A stretch of 59,949 nt of DNA from JBKEAJ01 sp047972135. Lineage in GTDB: Bacteria > Bacteroidota > Bacteroidia > Bacteroidales > Prolixibacteraceae. The stretch lies in assembly GCA_047972135.1 (NCBI GenBank), contig JBKEAJ010000137.1, forward strand, positions 1 to 59,949, in the 5' to 3' direction. Positions 42,973 to 50,320 of this stretch are shown piece after piece. The notes under the pieces were generated by a model that saw only the letters and a program-made list of their open reading frames with translations, was not told the DNA's origin and ran no database searches. Position 1 is the first letter of the stretch. The number at the start of each line of letters is the position of its first letter. The position numbers were made by a program, and so were the translations under genes.

Positions 42973-44913
42973 TTGATAGTGAAAGAGCTTAGGAAGAAAT
43001 ATTATATAGTAAAATCGGGTATTGCGCTCATTTTTATATATCATATTTTTTTGTGGTTTGGTAGTTCGTGCGCAAATCCGGGAATGCCAACTGGAGGTCC
43101 AAAGGACACACTTCCTCCTATTTTGCTAAAGAGTGTTCCGAACTTTGATGAATTAAACTACACCAAGCAGCAAGTAGTTTTTACTTTCGACGAGTTTGTC
43201 AATACTTCAAAAATCCGAGACGGCTTAGTAATTTCACCTCCGATGAAACGTAAGCCTGGAGTGAAGCGGCGAGGTAAGAGTGTTGTGATACAACTGCGTG
43301 ATACGCTGCGTCCTGCATCAACATATTCTATGGATTTTAGGAATACTTTGGTAGACAACAATGAGAATAACCCCTACGAGAATTTTCGTTTCCGCTTTTC
43401 CACGGGAGAGATAGTCGATACGGGGCGTTGTGCGGGTTATGTGAAAGATGCCGCAAGCTTAGGCGACATGGAGAATGTCTTGCTTATGTTCTACACCGAC
43501 ACGGTAGATACCACCATTTACACTATAATTCCCGATTTCATTGCGAAGACCAACGAAGAGGGCTTCTTTTATACCAATAATTTGCCATCCGATAGCAGTT
43601 ATTATTTATTTGTATGCTCCGACGATAATGGTAATATGCTTTATGAACCAGGTGAATCTTTTGGCTGGGTCGATGGTAAAATCAGTCCCAACGGGGGATT
43701 GTTTACTCATGCCGATACTGTCAAGAATGGCGACTCTGTGAGCATAAGCTCCCATGTTCATGTTGAGAATACTTATATCTCACTATCAGAGCCTTACTAC
43801 TGGTCGCAATTTTTAGAAACGAATAAAAGGGAGAGTGCGAACAGGATATTTTTCGACTTTGCAGAAGGAGTAGATTCAAGTTTTCATATGGAGATATTGG
43901 ATTTTGAAAATCCCGAAATATACGTGGAGTACTCAAACAAGAGAGACAGTATTGATATCTGGCTATTGGATACAAGCATTAGTAAAGTTGATTCTCTCTA
44001 CTTTGCACTTACGTATCGTGCGGGCAACTATCTGCAAGATAGCATTGTAAGCGACACCTTGCTGATGAAGTTTGAACACAAAGAACGTAGGCGTGGTAGC
44101 GAAAAACGAGAACGTAGAGACGATAAAGATAGAGACGATAAAGATAGAGACGATAAAGATAAAGACGATACAGCCGATGATACTAAAGAAATGAAGGACA
44201 CCATACCTCCCGTTGAGAATTTCAAACTGTCGCTGTCGAATACATCGAATTTAGACTTGAATGCAAAAATATCGGTTTCACACAAAGACCCTCTGCAATC
44301 TTTCGATAAGAGCAAGGTGCATTTGTACAGTGTTGAAGATAGTGTGAGGACGGAAGTTGCATTTGCAATAGATTTTGTGGGTGTCAGCAAACGAAAGCTG
44401 GTGTTAACGATTGACGGCGGCTTGTGGGAAGATGAACAAAGTTATGAGGTGGAGATAGACTCAGCCTGTGCTGTCGATGCCTACGGTCGAGTTAGCGATA
44501 ATGACCTGACAAAGTTTACTACCCAGAAATTACGTTTTTACGGGACTTATGCAGTCAGCATGTCAGGTTTTCGGTATCCTGCCATATTACAGTTGCTTAA
44601 TGGAGACGACAAGGAGGGAGTCGTTCGGGAATTACATCTATCAGAAGATGGCGAAGTCAATTTTGATTATCTTAAGCCTGCCGAATACAAGTTACGCTTG
44701 ATAGAGGACGAAAATGGGGATAGGGAGTGGACAACAAGCTCGTTGAATGGGGAGCTTCGGCAGCCGGAGTCGGTTTACTATTACCCTGCGATATTAGATA
44801 TTAAGAGCAATAGGGAACATAAGGAGAGTTGGGTCTTCGACGAGGATAAGAGATATTTCAAGCCCAAGAAAGAAGAAAAGAAAAACGACGAGAGAGGAGG
44901 TAGAAAGCGTTAG
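42973..44913 (+). CDS. Lipoprotein with bacterial Ig-like (Big_5) domain
   Basis: 646 residues from the TTG at 42973 (no ATG is available; GTG 42979 is an alternative). A membrane-like segment ends at a lipobox FGSSC, followed by ANPGMPTGGPKDTLPPILLKSVP, a conserved Bacteroidota start for Big_5-type proteins. Residues about 40-150 form the Ig-like domain (VVFTFDEFV ... YENFRFRFSTG). Later come a carboxypeptidase-regulatory-like stretch, a 15-bp-repeat-encoded DKDRD tract, and an end rich in charged residues (EEKKNDERGGRKR). Role unknown; envelope-associated. Confidence 0.75.
   Translation: MIVKELRKKYYIVKSGIALIFIYHIFLWFGSSCANPGMPTGGPKDTLPPILLKSVPNFDELNYTKQQVVFTFDEFVNTSKIRDGLVISPPMKRKPGVKRRGKSVVIQLRDTLRPASTYSMDFRNTLVDNNENNPYENFRFRFSTGEIVDTGRCAGYVKDAASLGDMENVLLMFYTDTVDTTIYTIIPDFIAKTNEEGFFYTNNLPSDSSYYLFVCSDDNGNMLYEPGESFGWVDGKISPNGGLFTHADTVKNGDSVSISSHVHVENTYISLSEPYYWSQFLETNKRESANRIFFDFAEGVDSSFHMEILDFENPEIYVEYSNKRDSIDIWLLDTSISKVDSLYFALTYRAGNYLQDSIVSDTLLMKFEHKERRRGSEKRERRDDKDRDDKDRDDKDKDDTADDTKEMKDTIPPVENFKLSLSNTSNLDLNAKISVSHKDPLQSFDKSKVHLYSVEDSVRTEVAFAIDFVGVSKRKLVLTIDGGLWEDEQSYEVEIDSACAVDAYGRVSDNDLTKFTTQKLRFYGTYAVSMSGFRYPAILQLLNGDDKEGVVRELHLSEDGEVNFDYLKPAEYKLRLIEDENGDREWTTSSLNGELRQPESVYYYPAILDIKSNREHKESWVFDEDKRYFKPKKEEKKNDERGGRKR
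44116..44170 (+). repeat. 15-bp tandem repeat encoding an acidic/basic tract
   Basis: Three perfect units of AGAGACGATAAAGAT at 44116, 44131, 44146 plus a partial fourth, encoding RDDKD repeats. Multiple-of-three period, so copy changes preserve the frame. Confidence 0.85.
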
Positions 44914-45012
44914 ATGCTAGTGAGCGTTTATTATATTAAGAGAGTATAAGGAATGAGATAGAAATAAAGAAGAGGTAATTAGTTGATTGTATAAATTAGT
45001 AGATTAGACAGT

Positions 45013-45534
45013 ATGAGAAAACTTATTTATTCACTTAGGGCAGTTTGCAGGTCTAATATGGATAGAAAGATTGATGAAGCGCGATCAATGTCAGACTACT
45101 CGGCATTTTTGGATGGGGTCAATAAATTGGGGATTAATAACGAACTCGTGTGGATTGTCGAAGCATATTATTATTCCAAGGAAGGCGAGAAAGGAAGGGC
45201 AGTATCATCACTGGAGAAGTTGAAAGATAGTGAAATATTAGGGACTGACGAAAGAGCAGTTGTTGATAAGGCGATAAGTAGAGTAGGTAGAGGCAAGGAT
45301 TTTGACAAGCTATTTGTAGCCAAAGTAGTGTCAGCATACATATACTCACAAGTTAATAAGACCGACTGGACAGAGTTGCTAAAAGAGCAGCAGGTGCCTT
45401 ATGCGGAAGAGGCTTTTGAAAGTGTGAAAAGTGTAGAGTTGCGATATGAGCAGGTTTCAAAGGCATTGAGTGTTGAAAATTTAAAGGAAAAAGTCGAGGA
45501 TGCAGTTAAAGCCGTGAAAGGTTTGTTTGAATAA
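45013..45534 (+). CDS. Predicted helical protein of unknown function
   Basis: 173 residues, no signal peptide or membrane segment. Highly charged and helical (LDGVNKLGINNELVWIVEAYYYSKEGEKGRAVSSLEKL; VEDAVKAVKGLFE end). The WIVEAYYYSKEGEKGRAVSSLEKL part resembles a TPR-like helical hairpin, but I cannot assign a family. It stands alone between the Ig-like lipoprotein and converging metK. Confidence 0.55.
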   Translation: MRKLIYSLRAVCRSNMDRKIDEARSMSDYSAFLDGVNKLGINNELVWIVEAYYYSKEGEKGRAVSSLEKLKDSEILGTDERAVVDKAISRVGRGKDFDKLFVAKVVSAYIYSQVNKTDWTELLKEQQVPYAEEAFESVKSVELRYEQVSKALSVENLKEKVEDAVKAVKGLFE

Positions 45535-45555
45535 TTATTTTTCGGATAATATAAA

Positions 45556-45586
45556 AAAGGGCAGGGGAGTGCATCCCGTGCCCTTT
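45556..45586 (-). terminator. Intrinsic terminator of metK
   Basis: Stem AAAGGGCA (45556-45563) with TGCCCTTT (45579-45586), continued by GGGA/TCCC with one mismatch; on the minus strand a six-T run follows (complement of 45553-45558). Confidence 0.85.
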
Positions 45587-45609
45587 GGCATATAAATCAG
45601 CTCATGGTT

Positions 45610-46863
45610 CTACAATCCGAAAGCCTCTTTAATTTTATCGACATAGTCGAGTTTTTCCCAAGTAAATAGCTCTACTTCTTTGGTAACTTGTCCTGAGTAT
45701 GGAGAGTCGAAAGATTTTGTTACGAATCTTGGCTCGCGTCCCATATGCCCATAAGCGGCTGTTTCCAAGTATATTGGGTTCCGCAGTTTCAGGCGTTCTT
45801 CTATTGCGGCAGGGCGCAGGTCGAAAATAGTACGCACTCTTTCGCTAATTTCCACATCGGATATATTTACTTTTGAGCGACCGTAGGTGTTGATATATAG
45901 ACCGACAGGTTCAGCAACACCAATAGCATACGACACTTGTACCAAGACTTCGTCGGCAACTCCTGCTGCTACAAGATTCTTGGCAATATGGCGTGTAGCA
46001 TACGCTGCCGAGCGGTCGACCTTAGAGGGGTCTTTCCCCGAGAAAGCACCACCACCGTGAGCACCTTTGCCACCATAGGTATCGACGATAATCTTACGTC
46101 CTGTAAGCCCTGTGTCTCCATGAGGTCCACCGATAACGAATTTACCTGTCGGGTTCACATGATAGATGATATTGATGTCAAAAAGTGCTTGTACTCTTTC
46201 GGGGAGCTTTGCTTTTACGCGTGGTATGAGTATGTTGACCACATCATCTTTGATTCTTTTTGCCATTGTTGCATCGTCGGCAAACTCATCGTGCTGCGTA
46301 GAAACCACTATTGTATGCACTCTGTTTGGGGTGTGGTCGTCGTTGTACTCTATTGTTACTTGCGACTTTGAGTCGGGGCGTAGGTAGCCCATATCTTTGC
46401 CCTCACGGCGTATCTCAGCAAGTTCTTCCAATAGTATATGCGACAAATCTAAAGATAGTGGCATATAGTTGTCGGTTTCTGTTGATGCATAGCCAAACAT
46501 CATACCTTGGTCGCCGGCACCTTGCTCATACTTGTTTTCTCTGTCTACACCTCTGTTGATGTCTGCCGATTGTTCGTGTATTGCCGACAGCACTCCGCAG
46601 GAGTCACCATCGAAACGGTATTCGGCTTTGGTGTATCCAATTCTATTGATAACCTTGCGAGCTACCTCCTGCACGTCGATATAGGTTTTTGATTTTACTT
46701 CTCCTGCCAGCACTACCTGCCCGGTAGTTACAAGAGTTTCTACTGCCACCTTCGAGTCTGAGTCGAAGGCGATTAGTTCGTCCAATATAGCATCAGAAAT
46801 TTGGTCTGATACTTTGTCGGGGTGTCCTTCCGACACCGATTCGCTTGTGAAAAAATAAGCCAT
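45610..46863 (-). CDS. metK: S-adenosylmethionine synthetase
   Basis: 417 residues from the ATG at 46863. Makes S-adenosylmethionine from ATP and methionine. N-terminal YFFTSESVSEGHPDKVSDQISDA carries the ATP-binding HPDK; GAGDQGMMFGYA is the signature hexapeptide region with the gating loop; GGGAFSGKDPSKVDRS is the phosphate-binding P-loop-like motif. An upstream in-frame start (46905) adds 14 hydrophobic residues and is unlikely. A promoter is 177 bases upstream, leaving an unusually long leader. Confidence 0.97.
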   Translation of the reverse strand: MAYFFTSESVSEGHPDKVSDQISDAILDELIAFDSDSKVAVETLVTTGQVVLAGEVKSKTYIDVQEVARKVINRIGYTKAEYRFDGDSCGVLSAIHEQSADINRGVDRENKYEQGAGDQGMMFGYASTETDNYMPLSLDLSHILLEELAEIRREGKDMGYLRPDSKSQVTIEYNDDHTPNRVHTIVVSTQHDEFADDATMAKRIKDDVVNILIPRVKAKLPERVQALFDINIIYHVNPTGKFVIGGPHGDTGLTGRKIIVDTYGGKGAHGGGAFSGKDPSKVDRSAAYATRHIAKNLVAAGVADEVLVQVSYAIGVAEPVGLYINTYGRSKVNISDVEISERVRTIFDLRPAAIEERLKLRNPIYLETAAYGHMGREPRFVTKSFDSPYSGQVTKEVELFTWEKLDYVDKIKEAFGL

Positions 46864-47039
46864 AATATCACTAATTAAAAAGTTAAACAAAATAATATTC
46901 TCCATTGAGAATTTTCTTAATGACAGAGTGTTAAGTGTGTGTGATTGACTGACTTACAAAAAACGAAGTTCGACGTTTTAGCATTTTTTTGTGTGGTTGC
47001 AATCATTCACAAATTTGTCCACATTGTTATTTTCGAGGG

Positions 47040-47070
47040 CAAAGGTAGGGAAAAGTTCAATATCTCCAAA
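47040..47070 (-). promoter_or_regulatory. Promoter for metK
   Basis: Minus strand: TTTG (47070-47067), exactly 19 bases, TACCTTTG (47047-47040). It sits about 50 bases past the stop of the upstream hydrolase gene and predicts a leader of roughly 170 bases before the metK ATG. Confidence 0.8.
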
Positions 47071-47118
47071 AGATTTCTGTTTTTTAATGCCTTTTGTTTT
47101 TGCAGCTGTCCGCACTGT

Positions 47119-48120
47119 TCACTGTTTACTGTTCATTCCCAGAACATTGGTTGCAAAGTCCATACTTGCTTTGTAGACTTCTTCTACGGCATCGGAGCGA
47201 ATGGAGTTGCAGATAACGTGAGTGTCGGCATTTGGAAATGCTACTTTAACTTTTTTGTTTTCAGGTGTCGACAGCTTGTCGAACATGTCAAGCATTGCAC
47301 TTACTTTCACGGTTGGGTCTTGGTGTTTTTCGTCCTTGTAGTAATATCCGAGGAATACGGGGCAAGTTATTTTGTTAAATGTTTCAGTGGTCATGGTCTC
47401 CTCAATCAGCTTTTGCAAGTAGACGATAGCCTCGTTTCGGAATGTTACGTCGCAATAATTTTTATATTTCCCGTCGGGAACGGAACGCCAAGAGTGATAA
47501 TCTCCGCCGTCTATATGTTTGATTATTTTGAGACCCCATGGCTTTGTGAGCAGCCATGTGTGTTTATCGTTTATCTTGATATTTGGAGAATATAAAATCA
47601 AGCCGTCCACCATATTGGGAAAGTCTGCTGCCAGCTGCAGCGATAATGTTCCACCTGATGAGCAGCTCATAATCAACACCTTATTGCCTAATGTTTTTGC
47701 TATTGCCAGAGCTTCTTTTGCCGCCTCATAAGTTTTCTCGGGTGTCATATCCAGCATAGCATCGGGAGCCTTAAGTCCGTGCCCAGGGAGGCGTGCAAAA
47801 AAGGCGTTGCACCCGTTCTTTACAAAACTGACATTTATTGGGAACCCCTCATACCAAGATGCGGTGAAGCCGTGCAGGTATAGGACAGCCCACTCTGTCT
47901 TTTGATTTGCAGAGTCTGCCCATAGTACGCGTGCATTATTGTCAACCTTAGTGCCTGCCTGATTTTCCATTGAGTCGACATAAGTTTCGACAGTGTTAAT
48001 GTCGAAGTCTGACCTCGGATAGTTGTGATTTATAGCTTTCGTTTTTAGACGAGGTCCCAGCAAATATACTAGTAGTACTAAAAGTACTGCCGATAGTAAT
48101 ATAATTGAGAGTTTGTTCAT
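47119..48120 (-). CDS. Alpha/beta hydrolase (carboxylesterase-like), membrane-anchored
   Basis: 333 residues with an N-terminal membrane anchor (IILLSAVLLVLLVYLLG). Alpha/beta-hydrolase features: VLYLHGFTASW (oxyanion loop), ARLPGHGLKAPDAM, nucleophile elbow MSCSSGGTLSLQLA, and a late His in NADTHVICNSIRS. The elbow reads S-C-S-S-G, with Ser in place of the usual first Gly. Substrate unknown. Its ATG overlaps the TGA of the upstream AlbA_2 gene (ATGA), so translation is coupled. Confidence 0.82.
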   Translation of the reverse strand: MNKLSIILLSAVLLVLLVYLLGPRLKTKAINHNYPRSDFDINTVETYVDSMENQAGTKVDNNARVLWADSANQKTEWAVLYLHGFTASWYEGFPINVSFVKNGCNAFFARLPGHGLKAPDAMLDMTPEKTYEAAKEALAIAKTLGNKVLIMSCSSGGTLSLQLAADFPNMVDGLILYSPNIKINDKHTWLLTKPWGLKIIKHIDGGDYHSWRSVPDGKYKNYCDVTFRNEAIVYLQKLIEETMTTETFNKITCPVFLGYYYKDEKHQDPTVKVSAMLDMFDKLSTPENKKVKVAFPNADTHVICNSIRSDAVEEVYKASMDFATNVLGMNSKQ

Positions 48121-50165
48121 TTGCTTTTGATTGTCTTATCACCGCCACTCAGTAAGTCTAATAGCCTCGCTCCAGCTTCAGTTCTCTTGTATTGTTGGCT
48201 TGGGTGTGTTGGTTTGTCCGGATATTTTGCTTCCACCCAGCCTAAGTCCACCAGAGAGTATAGGTATTTTTTCTTATTAATAAAGTGAGCTGACAATTTT
48301 AGTTGTTTTAGGAGCTCTGTGGCACTAATCCAATTCCCTAACTTTTTTAGCGTTACTCTTACCTTACCATTGACCTCTTTTCTTACAATTTTTTTAGCCT
48401 TAATACTAGCATTAACGCTGGTTTGTACACTGGTTTGTTTACAAAATTCTACTATATCTTGTAAATTCGTCATTATAATGCTCTTAGCTTGGTCACTGAT
48501 TTTGCTCTTAGCTTGGTCACTAGTTTTGACCTTAGCTTGGTCACTGGTTTTGTACTTAGCTTGGTCACTGGTTTTGTTCTTAGCTTGGTCACTGGTTTTG
48601 CATTTAGCTTGGTCACTAGTTTTGCCTTTAGCTTGGTCACTGATTTTGCTTTTAGCTTGGTCACTAGTTTTGCTTTTAGCTTGGTCACTGGTTTTGCTTT
48701 TAGCTTGGTCACTAGTTTTGCCTTTAGCTTGGTCACTGGTTTTGCTTTTAGCTTGGTCACTGATTTTGCTTCTAGCTTGGTCACTGATTTTGCCTTTAGC
48801 TTGGTCACTGATTTTGCCTTTAGCTTGGTCACTGATTTTGCCTTTAGCTTGGTCACTGATTTTGCTCTTAGCTTGGTCACTAGTTTTGTCCTTAGCTTGG
48901 TCACTAACAATGTCTTTAGTAAAATCACCCTCTCTTATAGGTAATGTTACCAATACATAGTGAATGTCGTCAGTCTCGAAACTCGGCTCCGGTGAGCTAT
49001 TTCCTTGCATTGCTCTGTATATTGTAGGGAATCCCGTGCCTCTTCCTTCTGTCAGGTGAAGCTCTTTGAGGAAATCTCCGATTCTGCGGTTTCTATATTC
49101 TCGTGCTACAATTTGTTTCCGTGTTGCCAATGTGTTTGCGTCTACTGGAGGCACGGGTCCGGGATAGCTCAGGATTGTTATCTTATCAGGAAAAACCTGA
49201 ATTTCAATAGGCGAGGCTATCTCATAACTCTTATGATACACTGCATTTGCCAATGTTTCTTCTACCGCTTCGAATGGGTAGTTGAAGAATCGTTCTGCCT
49301 CTGCCTTTTCAGGTGTTTTCTGAACTTTCTCTACTATAATATGGGTGCGAATATAAGACAGTGCTGAACGAAGTTGCTTGTGAATAGGTCCTTTAAAATA
49401 TATTTCGTCAAAACTTTTCCCCGAGTCATCCTTATGCCATACTAGTTCTATTTGAGCCCTTTTGAAAAACTTCTCAGGATGTTCTGAGAAAAACAGGAGT
49501 CCGACATTTATCGGACGAATATCTTCTTTAGCACCCTTTACAATGAGCATGGCCCTACACAAATCGGCAAAGTCCATTTTCGCACTGTCATCATATAAAT
49601 CACTTCTTATTTCCTGAAGATATTCACGGATTAAACCCAAGTTCAAATCGTTTAACTCAGCGAGGTTGTTCACTCTGTCATCGAAAGGTATTCTTGCTGC
49701 GAGCTCTTGCAATTGCCTTTTATTCTCGTCTTTTGCAACTATCGATTTTGAGCCTAAGCGTATATATTCGTTTCTCTTAGCTCTTTGTGTCAGACTCTCA
49801 GGTGCAGTGTATGGTCTACTATCTCCGGCAGGACACCAAATGACCAAAATGTGCTTTTTGTCAATGATGTACGGCTGAGTTATCGGATAATAATTAGGGC
49901 TTATCTTACTTACCAATTCTATTATCTTTTTTTGAATATTGTCTAGTTCATATGTAGTTAAGCCTTTAGGTGGTAATTTTGACTGACCCCTGTTCTCTTC
50001 TATTCCGATGATAATATAACCTCCACCCCAATTATGCAAATCATTAGCAAAGGCACACATTGTATGTGCAACAGCCTCAGGGTTCCATCCTGCTTTAAAT
50101 TCTAAGCGTTCCCACTCAATAGTCTCACCTCGAATTAGTTTTTCTATGTTGACCGACATTCTCAT
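48117..50165 (-). CDS. AlbA_2/HATPase_c_4 regulator with octapeptide repeat array
   Basis: 682 residues. N-terminal AlbA_2 (Schlafen-type DNA-binding) domain, about 10-135, with WERLEFKAGWNPEAV and YIIIGIEENRG; GHKL ATPase-like (HATPase_c_4) region about 300-400, including EAVEETLANAVYHKSYE and GRGTGFPTIYRAM. Residues about 418-562 are 18 copies of a SDQAKxK(T/I) octapeptide. The C terminus (about 580-675) looks like winged-helix DNA-binding (SATELLKQLKLSAHFINKKKYLYSLVDLGWV). Family members are putative transcriptional regulators of unknown signal. Start ATG at 50165 is preceded by AAGG. Confidence 0.85.
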   Translation of the reverse strand: MRMSVNIEKLIRGETIEWERLEFKAGWNPEAVAHTMCAFANDLHNWGGGYIIIGIEENRGQSKLPPKGLTTYELDNIQKKIIELVSKISPNYYPITQPYIIDKKHILVIWCPAGDSRPYTAPESLTQRAKRNEYIRLGSKSIVAKDENKRQLQELAARIPFDDRVNNLAELNDLNLGLIREYLQEIRSDLYDDSAKMDFADLCRAMLIVKGAKEDIRPINVGLLFFSEHPEKFFKRAQIELVWHKDDSGKSFDEIYFKGPIHKQLRSALSYIRTHIIVEKVQKTPEKAEAERFFNYPFEAVEETLANAVYHKSYEIASPIEIQVFPDKITILSYPGPVPPVDANTLATRKQIVAREYRNRRIGDFLKELHLTEGRGTGFPTIYRAMQGNSSPEPSFETDDIHYVLVTLPIREGDFTKDIVSDQAKDKTSDQAKSKISDQAKGKISDQAKGKISDQAKGKISDQARSKISDQAKSKTSDQAKGKTSDQAKSKTSDQAKSKTSDQAKSKISDQAKGKTSDQAKCKTSDQAKNKTSDQAKYKTSDQAKVKTSDQAKSKISDQAKSIIMTNLQDIVEFCKQTSVQTSVNASIKAKKIVRKEVNGKVRVTLKKLGNWISATELLKQLKLSAHFINKKKYLYSLVDLGWVEAKYPDKPTHPSQQYKRTEAGARLLDLLSGGDKTIKSK
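48487..48918 (-). repeat. 24-bp minisatellite, 18 copies, inside the AlbA_2 gene
   Basis: GCTTGGTCACTrrTTTTGyyyTTA-type units start every 24 bases from 48487 to 48895, 18 in all (432 bp). Encoded octapeptides vary chiefly at two positions: T/I at the first and S/G/C/N/Y/V/D at the seventh. Because 24 is a multiple of three, gain or loss of units keeps the frame. Confidence 0.95.
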
Positions 50166-50279
50166 CCTTGTTGTTTTTTATTGTTCTTTCAAATAATCAT
50201 CAAATAAGCAAATCAGTATATATCAAAACATTACGCAAACAAAAACTTTTTAGGCAGCTCCATTTTATCATATAAGAAA

Positions 50280-50314
50280 TACACCTCCACAGTTTTCAAA
50301 ACCCTGGAGGTGTA
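50280..50314 (-). terminator. Terminator of the S46 peptidase gene
   Basis: TACACCTCCA (50280-50289) pairs with TGGAGGTGTA (50305-50314), with an inner GTTT/AAAC stem. Minus-strand sequence after the stem starts TTTCTTA. It lies seven bases past the peptidase stop. Confidence 0.75.
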
Positions 50315-50320
50315 AAATTT

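Noticed and set aside
46864..47070. Known SAM riboswitch upstream of metK
   Set aside because: I could not find the conserved core of any SAM riboswitch class by eye; only a simple attenuator-like hairpin is visible.
46945..47595. Plus-strand 216-codon ORF antisense to the hydrolase gene
   Set aside because: Cysteine- and phenylalanine-rich sequence without motifs; overlaps the well-supported alpha/beta hydrolase and the metK promoter.
48487..48918. CRISPR array
   Set aside because: Repeats are directly abutting with no unique spacers, in-frame within a gene, and no cas genes are nearby.
48319..48960. Plus-strand 213-codon hydrophobic repeat ORF (LAWSLVL repeats) and two further ORFs over the minisatellite
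   Set aside because: Open only because the 24-bp repeat has no stop in several frames; the minus-strand AlbA_2 frame has recognisable domains on both sides of the array.
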